Below are positions 34,105-43,037 of a DNA stretch of 64,000 nt, piece after piece. Each line of letters starts with the position of its first letter. Positions within the stretch are counted from its first letter, which is position 1. The DNA lies in contig JBBFLR010000003.1 in assembly GCA_037478935.1 (NCBI GenBank), positions 62,001 to 126,000 of the forward strand, read 5' to 3'. The notes under the pieces were generated by a model. That model did not search any database. It was given only the letters and a program-made list of their open reading frames with translations, and was not told the DNA's origin. A program made the translations under genes and the position numbers. The stretch comes from Candidatus Methanosuratincola sp. (GTDB lineage: Archaea; Thermoproteota; Methanomethylicia; Methanomethylicales; Methanomethylicaceae).

Positions 34105-35249
34105 ACTCCTCACCACTACCGATCACGACAGCCCTCTCGCCCACGAGTATGCCGCTCCGCTCTCCCCTGTAGATGTCAAGCGTGCAGCACCTCCCCTTCT
34201 TCCTCAACAGTCTTGCTAAGCCGATCGCCTTCTCCCTGAACCCTTCCTCGTAGTAAACTTTCAGTGTGTCGTTGTTCTTGCCGTTATCAGCCACACCAAT
34301 CGCCTTTATGCAGAGGTCTATGCTCAGGGCGAATCCGGTCGCGGTTGTGTCGATCCCAAAGTCCTTCATCATGGCATCGTACCTCCCGCCCCCGCCGATT
34401 GGGAGCCCCATACCTGGGGTGAAGATCTCAAAGACCAGCCCATTGTAGTATGCCATCTCTCTGATCGTGCTGAGATCGACAAAGACCCTGGATGCACACC
34501 CATAGGCCTCGAGCGCCCTGTAGATGCCTTCGAAGTATGCGCGCTCCTCTTCGAGGCACCCTGCCCTCTCGTCGACCGCCTTTATCAGATCTGTACGCCC
34601 TCTCTTGGTCATTAGAATCGTGAACACCTCGAGGGCGTCCATGTCGCAGGTCACCTTCCTCAAATCATCGATCGACTTCGAGGCTATCGCCCTCACCAGC
34701 CTCTTGTAGTCCCTTATCCTGTACTTCTCCATGAGCTTCCTGATCACGCCCATGCTCCCGAGGTCGACGCTTGCCCTGATGCCCACCGAATCGAGCATCT
34801 CGAGCGCCAGTGCCACCGCCTCTGCGTCCGCTCCGACCCTCTCGCCACCAATCAGCTCGGCGCCAGCCTGCCAGTACTCCCTGAGGGACAGGTTCCTCGA
34901 CTCAAGGTACCTGATGCAGTTTGTGATGTAGCAGAGCCTGCCCTCGTCCTTCGCCTTGGAGGCCAGCATCCTCGCTATCTGGGTTGTAACCTCCCCCCTC
35001 AGCGAAAGCAGCCTGCCGTCGTAGTCCTGTACCTTGAAAATCGAGTCTGTGAACCCTTCGCCTGCCCCGCCTCTTATTATGTCAAAGTAGTCGAGCGTTG
35101 AGGTCCTGACTTCCTTGTAGCCCCACTTCTTGAGTGTTTCCCTGAACCTACCTTCGACGAGAAGGTAGAGCCTGACCTCCTCGGGACCCAGATCCCTGAA
35201 TCCCCTAGGCGTCTGGAGCCTTGTGAACCAAATTCCTCCTTTCCATCAT
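34094..35249 (-). CDS. hisZ: ATP phosphoribosyltransferase regulatory subunit HisZ (start one base out of frame)
   Basis: Histidyl-tRNA synthetase-like regulatory subunit of about 380 residues that activates short HisG. HisS-like motifs are TPRGFRDLGPEE at the N-terminus, LRGEVTTQIARM (motif 2-like) and GGGGRYDAMMKDFG (motif 3-like); a full anticodon-binding domain is not seen. The first ordinary in-frame start, ATG 34969, would remove conserved N-terminal sequence that is open up to 35245. ATG 35249, just downstream of the operon promoter, lies one base out of frame; losing one T from AATTTGG near 35231 would give a normal start. HisS proper is less likely given position and length. Confidence 0.85.
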
Positions 35250-35275
35250 GCTCCCCTGGAGCCGGAAGCCCTTTT

Positions 35276-35289
35276 AGCTATATAAGCTT
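35276..35289 (-). promoter_or_regulatory. TATA box of histidine operon
   Basis: Minus-strand AAGCTTATATAGCT predicts transcription near 35256, a few bases upstream of ATG 35249. All nine his genes follow with overlaps or short gaps, so this is probably the operon promoter. Confidence 0.6.
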
Positions 35290-35390
35290 TTCCCACTTCT
35301 TTCCCACTTAAAAGGAAATCGATTGGGAACTCGATTTTCCGTCATATAACCTTTAAAAAGGTTCCGGGGGAGTTGATTTCTGGTGTGCTT

Positions 35391-35711
35391 ATGCGGTCTG
35401 CGACCAGGAGCCTCGTCGAGTCTGCTACAGACGCAGGCTCTGCGGCTGCCGACATTGAGCTCGGCCTCCGGTCACTACGGGCTCTGGTCGGTGAGCCTGG
35501 GAAGAGGCGGTCGTTGGGGAACCTCAAGAAGGTCGGCTGTGCCCTGCTGCTGACCCCAACCCCTGAGCCGTTCAGCGATATAGCGGGGCTGGCACTCATT
35601 GGGATCGGGGCTCTGGCTGAACGCTGGTTCTGCCCAATGACCGTCTCTGAAATGTCCCGCGAGGCGGGTTTCATTTTCAGGTCGATCCTCACCACGCCTG
35701 GTACCCTCTGA
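35391..35711 (+). CDS. Small hypothetical protein with a hydrophobic helix
   Basis: Product of 106 residues from ATG 35391. An acidic-basic N-terminal half is followed by a hydrophobic segment LLLTPTPEPFSDIAGLALIGIGAL (residues about 50-75, shown in parts: LLLTPTPEP, then SDIAGLALIGIGAL). TTTAAAAAGG at 35351-35360 may be its promoter and CTGGTG lies just before the start. The Thr-Pro-Glu-Pro-Phe motif looks like one I associate with small archaeal proteins of unknown function, but I cannot name the family. Confidence 0.6.
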   Translation: MRSATRSLVESATDAGSAAADIELGLRSLRALVGEPGKRRSLGNLKKVGCALLLTPTPEPFSDIAGLALIGIGALAERWFCPMTVSEMSREAGFIFRSILTTPGTL

Positions 35712-35834
35712 ACCTTTTATATAGCGACTTGAATATTGAGGGTGTATTCAAGCTGCAGTTTATCTGGCGATATGAAAAAAGGACACAGTGTGTTGGACAA
35801 ATATCAATTTTTTTAAACATTTTACTCTAAAAAA

Positions 35835-35844
35835 CCTTATAAAC
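35835..35844 (+). promoter_or_regulatory. TATA box of nrdD
   Basis: CCTTATAAAC, about 66-75 bases before GTG 35910, implying a leader of about 45 bases. Confidence 0.5.
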
Positions 35845-35909
35845 CCTGCATCCGATAAGAATAAAACGCCGGTAACCGTTTGAATTGAACTCGTATCGGG
35901 GGTCTGGTT

Positions 35910-38081
35910 GTGACAGAAGTTATCATGAACGGGAAACTCCCTCCACCCGTGAGGCGGAGCGACGGAGTTATTGTTCCATTCAATAAGGAACTTATAGTGA
36001 AGAGCCTTCTCAGGGAGACGCAGCTCGTGAAGGAGCTGTATGGCGAAAGGCCCCTCACGGAGGATGAGGCTAAGAGGATAGCTGACGAGGTGCAGGACGA
36101 GATTCTCGGGATGCGCCTCAAGATGCTCAGCGGTCCCCTGATACGGGAGATAGTCAACGTCAAGCTCCTTGAACACGGCTTCGCCAAGCACAGGAACGTC
36201 TACACAAGGGTCGGAATGCCCCTCTATGAGGTGTACAAGATAGACAACTCGGACGGCTACGAGTCCAGGGAGAACGCTAACCTCCAGCCGAACCCAGAAA
36301 CCTTCCACAAGAAGAAGGCCGACTTCCTCAGCAAGGAGTCATATCTGCTCATGATCCCATCCCACATAGCGGACGCACACCTCCGCGGGGACATCCACCT
36401 CCACGATCTGGAGTACTGGGGGACACGGCCGTTCTGTCAGGACTGGGACCTGAGGTACTTCTTCCACTACGGCCTGATGCCGGACGGGACCGGGACGCAC
36501 ACCTCGGTGGCAGGACCAGCGAAACACGCCGAGGTCGCGATCCTGCATGCCGCAAAGGTGCTCGGGGCAGCGCAGACCAACTTCGCCGGAGGTCAGGGCT
36601 TCTTCAACTTCACGGTCTTCATGGCGCCATACCTAAAGGACTTTGACTCTAAGCGGCTCCACCAGACCGCGCAGATGTTCCTCTACGAGATGACCCAGCT
36701 CTACGTCGCCCGTGGTGGTCAGCCCGTCTTCTCCTCGATACAGATCGAGTCGGGGGTTCCGAAGGTCTGGCAGGACGCACCAGTGGTCTCTCACGGCAAG
36801 AAGTGGACCGACCTCAGGTACGGGGACCTCGAGGACACTGTCCACGCCTTCGCAGTTGCGCTCCTCGAGGAGTACTTGAAGGGCGATGCGATGGGCAAGA
36901 TGTTCAACTTCCCAAAGCCCGAGGTCGTCCAGAGGGTGAGGTACTGGGACGACAAGGAGTTCGAGGATGTGATGCTCAGGGCAGCCGAGCTTTCGGCTAA
37001 GTTCGGCTCTACCTACTACGACAACATGATCCCCGCCTACAGGGGAGGGGAAGACGGGGTTTCCTGCTTCCAGTGCTGCGCATACTCATTCTCAGAGGAC
37101 GGCAAGTCCGAGAACTTCCATAAGAAGGTCATGTTCGAGGACGGGGCACACTTCTCGATGGGTGGCATGCAGGTGGTCACCGTCAACCTTCCGAGGGTCG
37201 CCTACAAGTCAGGTGGGGACGAGGCCAAGCTCATAGAGGTGCTCAAGTCCACCATGGACATCGCCAAGGAGGCGCTCATGCTCAAGAAGGCGACGATAAA
37301 GAGGCAGTTCGAGAGGGGACTCATACCGTTTGCATCCCAGCACCCTCGAGGCGCACCGCCTGCAGTCGACATCGACAACCTATCGCTCACGATCGGGTTC
37401 GTCGGGATGAACGAACTCGTCCAGCACATGACTGGATACGAGATCCACGAGGATCCGTCCGCACAGAAGCTGGCCCTCAAGGTCCTGATCGAGATGGACA
37501 AGATAAGGAAGTCATATAGCGACGAGACGGGGGAGAAGTTCTCCATCGCGAGGACTCCTGCCGAGTCCGCCGCACAGCGCTTCGCAGTCGCAGACCTGAT
37601 ACACTACCCCAAGTTCGCGAGGGAACTGGTCAAGGGGGACCTCGAGAAGGGGATCTCCCTGCTGAACGACACGAAGGACATACCCGTCTACTACTCAAAC
37701 GGTGCACACGTGAATGTCGCCGCACAGCTTTCTCTGGACCAGCGCCTCTCGATCGAGCAGAGGTTCTTCCCGATACTGAAGGGAGGGGACATCTTCCACG
37801 TCTGGCTCGGCGAGGCGAATCCGGACCCGGAGGCCCTGATGAAGCTCAATATGAGGCTTGCTAAACAGTCGTGGGTTGGCTACTGGTCGCACACGAAGGA
37901 CATCACCGTCTGCAGGGACTGCGGTTATGTGGGCGGCGGGCTGAGTTCGAACTGCCCGACCTGCGGGAGCCCCTCCGTGAAGAGCTACTCCAGGATCACC
38001 GGCTACTACCAGGACATCAGCTCCTGGAACGCTGCCAAGAGGCAAGAACTCAAGGACAGGTACAGAGTCAGGCTCTCATGA
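35910..38081 (+). CDS. nrdD: Anaerobic (class III) ribonucleoside-triphosphate reductase NrdD
   Basis: Glycyl-radical enzyme of 723 residues making deoxynucleotides without oxygen. An ATP-cone regulatory domain spans about residues 11-115 (RRSDGVIVPFNKELI). The catalytic core contains the FCQDWDLRYFF and GGQGFFNFTVF stretches and the active-site Cys pair in FQCCAYSF. The C-terminus has a zinc ribbon (CRDCGYVGGGL, CPTCGSP) and the glycyl-radical loop RITGYYQ. GTG 35910 is preferred; ATG 35925 is possible. Its activase is encoded 66 bases downstream. The gene shows an anaerobic lifestyle. Confidence 0.95.
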   Translation: MTEVIMNGKLPPPVRRSDGVIVPFNKELIVKSLLRETQLVKELYGERPLTEDEAKRIADEVQDEILGMRLKMLSGPLIREIVNVKLLEHGFAKHRNVYTRVGMPLYEVYKIDNSDGYESRENANLQPNPETFHKKKADFLSKESYLLMIPSHIADAHLRGDIHLHDLEYWGTRPFCQDWDLRYFFHYGLMPDGTGTHTSVAGPAKHAEVAILHAAKVLGAAQTNFAGGQGFFNFTVFMAPYLKDFDSKRLHQTAQMFLYEMTQLYVARGGQPVFSSIQIESGVPKVWQDAPVVSHGKKWTDLRYGDLEDTVHAFAVALLEEYLKGDAMGKMFNFPKPEVVQRVRYWDDKEFEDVMLRAAELSAKFGSTYYDNMIPAYRGGEDGVSCFQCCAYSFSEDGKSENFHKKVMFEDGAHFSMGGMQVVTVNLPRVAYKSGGDEAKLIEVLKSTMDIAKEALMLKKATIKRQFERGLIPFASQHPRGAPPAVDIDNLSLTIGFVGMNELVQHMTGYEIHEDPSAQKLALKVLIEMDKIRKSYSDETGEKFSIARTPAESAAQRFAVADLIHYPKFARELVKGDLEKGISLLNDTKDIPVYYSNGAHVNVAAQLSLDQRLSIEQRFFPILKGGDIFHVWLGEANPDPEALMKLNMRLAKQSWVGYWSHTKDITVCRDCGYVGGGLSSNCPTCGSPSVKSYSRITGYYQDISSWNAAKRQELKDRYRVRLS

Positions 38082-38147
38082 GCATCGGCCGCAGCAATCA
38101 GACCGGCGGTTCCGGCGAAGGGTCGGAGACTGGGGAGGGATCGCGAA

Positions 38148-38927
38148 GTGTGCGAAGAAGCCTGTGTCTATGCCCCTGAGGTCATTCCCCTCTCCCTCTG
38201 CGACTACCCGGGGGAGCCTGCGATAGTCATCTTCTTCTCCGGTTGCAACTACCGGTGCGGTTACTGCCAGAACTGGAGGATAAGGGACCAAGATAGGTCG
38301 CACCTCGTGAGGCTCGACCGAATCGAGAGGGTGCTCGAGGGCGGGAGACTAGTCACAGCATGCAAAGTGACAGGCGGGGAACCGCTGCTCCAGCCTGGGG
38401 CGCTGATGAGGATTGCGAAGAAGGCGAAGTCGCTGGGCTACAAGTTTGGGATCGATACGAATGGGACATTCCCAGAGCGGCTATCTGCGGTACTGCCGAT
38501 GATCGACCTCGTTTCGATCGACGTGAAGACTGCCCTCAACGACCTTGAGTACAGCAAGGTGACAGGGGTGGAAAAACCTATGGCAGCGCGCGTTATCGAG
38601 TCGATAAGGATCGCGCTGGAGTCTGAGGCATTCGTGGACCTGCGCATGGTGGTCATCCCGGGGGTAAATGACAACGCTGAAGTGATCAGTTCAATAGGCC
38701 GGGATCTGAAGAGGATGGGCTATGCTGAGAAGGCCTCGGCAGGGAGGGCCAGCTTCACCCTAGTTGAGTTTGTCCCAGAGAATGCTGGGAGCAGAGAATA
38801 CGCTGCGATGCGGAGCCCATCGGTCGACGAGCTCTTAGAGCTGGGCAGGGCAATGCCGCTGCACAACGTGCGGGTCTCGCACCGCGCGCTTGGCTATTGC
38901 GTCAGCATAGATAGAATTCTGCATTGA
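38148..38927 (+). CDS. nrdG: Anaerobic ribonucleotide reductase activating enzyme NrdG (radical SAM)
   Basis: Radical SAM activase of 259 residues. The cluster ligands C33, C37 and C40 are in GCNYRCGYCQNW and the SAM motif is VTGGEPLLQ. It is longer than enterobacterial NrdG (about 154 residues) and resembles the archaeal PflA-like NrdG type (TIGR02495). GTG 38148 has GGGGAGGG about ten bases upstream. Position directly after nrdD supports the call. Confidence 0.9.
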   Translation: MCEEACVYAPEVIPLSLCDYPGEPAIVIFFSGCNYRCGYCQNWRIRDQDRSHLVRLDRIERVLEGGRLVTACKVTGGEPLLQPGALMRIAKKAKSLGYKFGIDTNGTFPERLSAVLPMIDLVSIDVKTALNDLEYSKVTGVEKPMAARVIESIRIALESEAFVDLRMVVIPGVNDNAEVISSIGRDLKRMGYAEKASAGRASFTLVEFVPENAGSREYAAMRSPSVDELLELGRAMPLHNVRVSHRALGYCVSIDRILH

Positions 38928-38956
38928 CTTCCGGCCATCTGGCGGTCTGACAGTAT

Positions 38957-38969
38957 AAAAAAAGAAAAA
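38957..38969 (-). terminator. T-rich terminator of beta-propeller gene
   Basis: On the minus strand the stop of the beta-propeller gene is followed within about 15 bases by TTTTTCTTTTTTT, typical of archaeal termination. Confidence 0.45.
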
Positions 38970-38983
38970 GGCTGGAGAAAGAA

Positions 38984-40756
38984 CTACCGGAGTTGGATCG
39001 CCTTTATCAGATCCAGCGTACCGAAGTCGCTTATCCGGAGTTGGTCGTCAGAGACTGTGTAGAGAGCGTTTTCAATGTAAAGTATACGCCTGACCGTGAA
39101 GCTCCAGTAACTCTGTGACATATCTGACTGGTGCACTATTATGCCTCTGAGGACGAACCCCTCCTCTGCGCTCGCCTTGAAGACGAACGCCCCTTGGAAG
39201 TATTTCCATGCTCCGTAGTCCTCACTCCATCCGACGGGGATCGCGAGGATCTGCCTCGAGGCGCTGAAGAGGAATGCCTTTGGGTCGTAGAGTGCCTCCG
39301 AGTCCGAGTAAGCGTACTCAAGCCCGAACTTCGCGACCTCCTTGGGTGCGCTCACGTTCTCCACATTGAAAAGCGAGAGCTTCAGGTTGTTCCCCTCCTT
39401 GCCTAGACCGATTATGTGGTCCTCGTCCAGCGGGTGTAGGTAGCTTGAGTATCCTGGGATCTTAAGGTACCCTAGTATAGACGGGTTGAACGGATCCCTC
39501 AGGTCAATCACGAAGAACGGGTCGACCTGCCTGAAGGTGACGAGGTAGCACCTGTCGCCCATGAACCTGGCCGAATATATCCTCTCGCCGGGGGCAATCC
39601 CCTCGATCGACCCAACGATCTCCATCTTCAAGTTCATGACATAGAGCGCGTTCTTGCTGCCATTTGAGGTCCACTCGGTCGTGGCGACCCTGAAGTACCC
39701 GTTGTGTTCGTCCATGCTGTACTGGTTCAGTACGCCGCCTGGGACAGTGCCGCTCGCCTCGAGTGCAACCTTCCCGTCCTTAAGGCTAAGCCTGTAGATA
39801 AGCGTCTCCTCTCTCCAGTCCTCGGCGTTGGTGCTCGGCGAGATGATCATTATCCTCACCGGGTAGGATCGGTGGGCAACGAGGTACATGTTCTCTGCTG
39901 AGACGTACATCGTCGAAGAGATGCCTGCCAGAAAGGTCTCGTCCGACGGCGGGACTGAGTCGTCGACAACATTCAGGGAGATCACGGTCATGAACCAGTA
40001 GTATGTTTCTTGGGATTCTATGTAGTAGACCTCCTCAGGCTTTATCTCCTTGGTCGTGCCTTCGCACGTATAGGCCGGAAGCTCGATCCTGTAATCCTGT
40101 TCTTCAGAGTCGTATACGTATGGGTACTTCTGCGTGACTACGTAGACATAGTTGCCTATCATCCTCGAACCGCTGATGGTGCCGTTTACAACGAGCTCTC
40201 TCGCAAGCTCGGGGGAAGACCTGTCGGTGATGTCGTAGACCCTTACGAATGAATTGGCAATCGAAACGGGGTAAGCCTTGAAGGCAACAACCGAGTAGCC
40301 GTTCCCGATGACAACGAGCCGGTCTCCGTTGATGTAAACGTCAAGGGCGTAGGTATTGTTGAGGACGATCTTTGAGACGACTCTTGCCTCCTCAGGGGGG
40401 TAAGCCTTCACTATGTATATGGTGTCCCCGGAGGCGACGTAGAGGTACTCCCCGTCGCTCTTGACGATGTCTGCTTCATCGACGCCTGCGACCTGTATGT
40501 TTGTTGTCGAATAGTCCTTCATTCCGCCCTCGGCGGTGGTCGCTTGGAGCCTGTTTGCGTCATTACTGAAATAGAAGATCGGCAGCCAAGAGGGGGCGGT
40601 GCCCTTCAGGTAGCTCTTGATCTCGTCCATGCTGGAGAAACGCTTAAGGTTCGGGTCGGGGGGCTGTCCCATCATGTACGCTGTTGCAACAAAGGCAATG
40701 AGTAGCAGGGGAATTGCGACAGCTATTGCTTTTTTGTAGGATGCAATCTGCTTCAT
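38984..40756 (-). CDS. Secreted beta-propeller domain protein (PF09826 type)
   Basis: Surface protein of 590 residues. A hydrophobic helix at about residues 8-30 anchors or exports it. The YSTTNIQVAGVDEADIVK signature followed by repeated DGEYLYVASGDTIYIV and NGDRLVVIGNG blades matches the archaeal/bacterial Beta_propel family. Further blades run through to the C-terminus (residues to 590). ATG 40756 is preferred over 40786 because CAGGTAAATG lies just upstream and a TATA-like CATAAAATT is at about 40792-40800. Function unknown. It is divergent from the pilin gene, with 125 bases between the two starts. Confidence 0.88.
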   Translation of the reverse strand: MKQIASYKKAIAVAIPLLLIAFVATAYMMGQPPDPNLKRFSSMDEIKSYLKGTAPSWLPIFYFSNDANRLQATTAEGGMKDYSTTNIQVAGVDEADIVKSDGEYLYVASGDTIYIVKAYPPEEARVVSKIVLNNTYALDVYINGDRLVVIGNGYSVVAFKAYPVSIANSFVRVYDITDRSSPELARELVVNGTISGSRMIGNYVYVVTQKYPYVYDSEEQDYRIELPAYTCEGTTKEIKPEEVYYIESQETYYWFMTVISLNVVDDSVPPSDETFLAGISSTMYVSAENMYLVAHRSYPVRIMIISPSTNAEDWREETLIYRLSLKDGKVALEASGTVPGGVLNQYSMDEHNGYFRVATTEWTSNGSKNALYVMNLKMEIVGSIEGIAPGERIYSARFMGDRCYLVTFRQVDPFFVIDLRDPFNPSILGYLKIPGYSSYLHPLDEDHIIGLGKEGNNLKLSLFNVENVSAPKEVAKFGLEYAYSDSEALYDPKAFLFSASRQILAIPVGWSEDYGAWKYFQGAFVFKASAEEGFVLRGIIVHQSDMSQSYWSFTVRRILYIENALYTVSDDQLRISDFGTLDLIKAIQLR

Positions 40757-40850
40757 AACATTTACCTGATATGATGTACTTTCCATGTAATTTTATGCTA
40801 TTGATCTGATCGCCCATTCTAATGATTAGAACGCCCCAAAGGCTGCAGGA

Positions 40851-40860
40851 TTTTTATAAC
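40851..40860 (+). promoter_or_regulatory. TATA box of pilin gene
   Basis: TTTTTATAAC centred about 25 bases before ATG 40881, so the pilin mRNA is probably leaderless. Confidence 0.6.
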
Positions 40861-40880
40861 GCCTAGTTTTGCGAGGAAAA

Positions 40881-41294
40881 ATGTCCACAAACAGGAACAA
40901 AAAGAGGATGAGGAGCAAAAGAGGAGAGATCTCGACACCAATAATAACCATCCTGGTCACCGTGGCCGCGCTGGCTGTCACGGGGATCGCGGTCAGCTGG
41001 ATGCTCTCAACCGGGGCTGCAGCTGCGAACCAGGGGGCTCTTATGATCGTTGGATCACCTGTAGTCCAGAACGATACGCTGTACTTGACAGTGAGGAACA
41101 TAGGGAACGCCAACGCTTCTGTAACATCGTGCCTCCTAGGGAACCAAACTCAGATCCTCAACAGGATAATCCAGGCCGGCCAGAGCCAGGTCATTAACAT
41201 CAGCTTCGGAACCAGCTTCCTCACAGGGACGATCCTGAAGGGCTCCTTGAACACTGACCAGGGAATCTTGCCTTTCAGCGCCTTCGTCCAGTAA
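40881..41294 (+). CDS. Type IV pilin-like protein (class III signal peptide)
   Basis: Small pilin of 137 residues. A strongly basic N-terminus ends in RSKRG, after which prepilin peptidase would cut before EISTPIITILVTVAALA, the hydrophobic assembly helix with the conserved Glu/Ile at the start. The remainder is a small beta-rich domain with NGT/NAS sequons. It stands in front of a secretion ATPase and a platform protein, so it is probably the major or an accessory pilin of that machine. The peptidase is not in the window. Confidence 0.85.
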   Translation: MSTNRNKKRMRSKRGEISTPIITILVTVAALAVTGIAVSWMLSTGAAAANQGALMIVGSPVVQNDTLYLTVRNIGNANASVTSCLLGNQTQILNRIIQAGQSQVINISFGTSFLTGTILKGSLNTDQGILPFSAFVQ

Positions 41295-41300
41295 CTCCTC

Positions 41301-41309
41301 TTTTTTATC
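41301..41309 (+). terminator. T-run after pilin, also TATA-like
   Basis: TTTTTTATC follows the pilin stop by a few bases. It could end the abundant pilin transcript, and the same sequence resembles a TATA box placed about 26 bases before TTG 41334 of the ATPase gene. Either role is possible. Confidence 0.4.
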
Positions 41310-41333
41310 TTGGTTCATCGGTGGGGTATACAT

Positions 41334-43037
41334 TTGCGGTTGGTCGGCAGGCGGAAAAATAGGATCGGGATCGGCTCAAAGTCCTTTGAGAGCCTCGAGG
41401 ATGAGGTCTTTGAAGGGATAGAGAAACGCTACAGCTCCTCAAAGGCCAGGTTCGACCTGCCCGCTTTCAGCATAAAGACCTCATACGTGCGCCTCTCTAA
41501 CTACGAGGTCATCGAGAGCTACCCTGTAGGGCTGGCTACCGTCTACATCACAAAAGACATGGAGTACTTGATAAACGACCCGCCGCTGACCCCTGAAGAG
41601 CACAGTAGGTTAGGGGACATCGCCTCAAAGCTCCTATTCATAATGCCTTCATCGGCTGTGGGGGACGAGAGGGAGTTCGACGACTACCTCAAGAGGGCGG
41701 GGCTCAGCGACCAGCGGTACAAGTACTTCATCAAGAGGGAGATTGTCGGCTATGGTCCGCTAGACCCGATGGTCTCTGACCCGAAGGTTGAGGATATTGT
41801 TGTAGCCTCCTCGAGTAGCCCCGTCTCTTGCGGCCACTCCGACTACGGAACCATGCCGAGCAATGTCCGTTTCAGACCGGAAGAGATCGACAGGTATGTA
41901 GAGAAGCTTGTCCACCTCTCCGGAAAGTCAGTCTCGCTCTTCAAGCCCCTCCTGAGCATTAGGCTACCGAACGGTTCAAGGCTCTCTGCCTCTTACAAGA
42001 AAGAGGTCTCGGTCGAGGGGTCGAGCTTCATTATCCGGAAGTTCCCAGAGAAGCCCTGGTCGATCACCTCCCTGATGCTGATGAACACCCTCTCCCCGGA
42101 GATCGCAGCCTGGCTGATGATGCTGGAGGAGCACCGCAAGGCATTCCTCGTCTGCGGATCGATGGGGACTGGAAAGACCTCGACGATAAACGCGCTCTGC
42201 AACCTCATCCCGGAGAGGGCCGTGATAGTGACGATAGAGGACACGCCCGAGCTAAGGCTGGCGCACCCCAACAGGCTCTCCCTGGTAGTCAGGGAGTCGG
42301 CGACATTGGACGAGCGCGGCGAGATAGGGATGTTCGCGCTTGTCAAGGAAGCCCTGAGGATGTCTGCAGACTATATCATCGTCGGGGAGGTCAGGGGGGA
42401 GGAGGGCAGGATCTGGGCGCAGGCGATAATGACAGGTCACGGGGGGATCACGTCGCTCCACGCCGAGAGCCCCTCCTCAGCGCTCGAGCGCCTCCTCTCC
42501 CAGCCTATCTCCGTCGACAGAGGCGCGCTGAAGTCGCTGGGGGGTATACTCTGCCTAGGGAGATCTACCTTTTTCTCGGAGGGGCGTCAGAGGCAGCGGA
42601 GGCGGGTCCTCAACTACTATGACTTGAACCCCGACCTGAGCCTCACGCCGATCTTCTCTTATTCATACGAGGAGGACCGGTTTTGTCATGATGAGTCAAG
42701 GATCCTCTCCTCCAACTCCGCAAGGAGGATAATGCAGGAGACTGGGCTATCCGAAAAGGTATTCCTAGAGCGGTACCGCAGGCGGGTGATTTTCCTTAAC
42801 AGGCTGCTCCAGATCGCCAAGGTTAGACCGGAGTACAGGGAGTACCTGCTGGTGGCAAAGGCAGTCTGGCTCTTCCAGTCTTCCCCAGACGACTTCGACC
42901 CGGAGGACATGGTCTACTCGGTGGGCCCCCTCGGGGTGGGTTCGGAGGCACTCTCAGCAGGCCTGCGTGAGGAGGCGGGGAACCATAGATCGGGGTATAG
43001 AGTAGCCAAAGCTCGGGTGAGGGCGCTTGATGCCTGA
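41334..43037 (+). CDS. Type IV pilus assembly ATPase (TadA/VirB11/FlaI family)
   Basis: Hexameric secretion ATPase of 567 residues that powers pilus assembly. Walker A GSMGTGKTS is at about residues 275-283, the Asp box TIEDTPELR follows, and Walker B is YIIVGEVRGEE; a His box TSLHAESP lies after it. TTG 41334 is chosen because GGTGGGG ends seven bases before it; TTG 41310 is possible. Only moderate resemblance to arlI is visible, mainly in the ATPase core, so it is a separate machine. The end overlaps the next gene by eight bases. Confidence 0.9.
   Translation: MRLVGRRKNRIGIGSKSFESLEDEVFEGIEKRYSSSKARFDLPAFSIKTSYVRLSNYEVIESYPVGLATVYITKDMEYLINDPPLTPEEHSRLGDIASKLLFIMPSSAVGDEREFDDYLKRAGLSDQRYKYFIKREIVGYGPLDPMVSDPKVEDIVVASSSSPVSCGHSDYGTMPSNVRFRPEEIDRYVEKLVHLSGKSVSLFKPLLSIRLPNGSRLSASYKKEVSVEGSSFIIRKFPEKPWSITSLMLMNTLSPEIAAWLMMLEEHRKAFLVCGSMGTGKTSTINALCNLIPERAVIVTIEDTPELRLAHPNRLSLVVRESATLDERGEIGMFALVKEALRMSADYIIVGEVRGEEGRIWAQAIMTGHGGITSLHAESPSSALERLLSQPISVDRGALKSLGGILCLGRSTFFSEGRQRQRRRVLNYYDLNPDLSLTPIFSYSYEEDRFCHDESRILSSNSARRIMQETGLSEKVFLERYRRRVIFLNRLLQIAKVRPEYREYLLVAKAVWLFQSSPDDFDPEDMVYSVGPLGVGSEALSAGLREEAGNHRSGYRVAKARVRALDA

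Noticed and set aside
34969-35245. hisS (true histidyl-tRNA synthetase) as identity for hisZ
   Set aside because: No full anticodon-binding domain, and it sits in the his operon beside a short HisG.
35342-35695. 117-codon minus-strand frame opposite the small hypothetical gene
   Set aside because: No promoter or ribosome site, and composition is that of an antisense shadow; the plus-strand frame has both.
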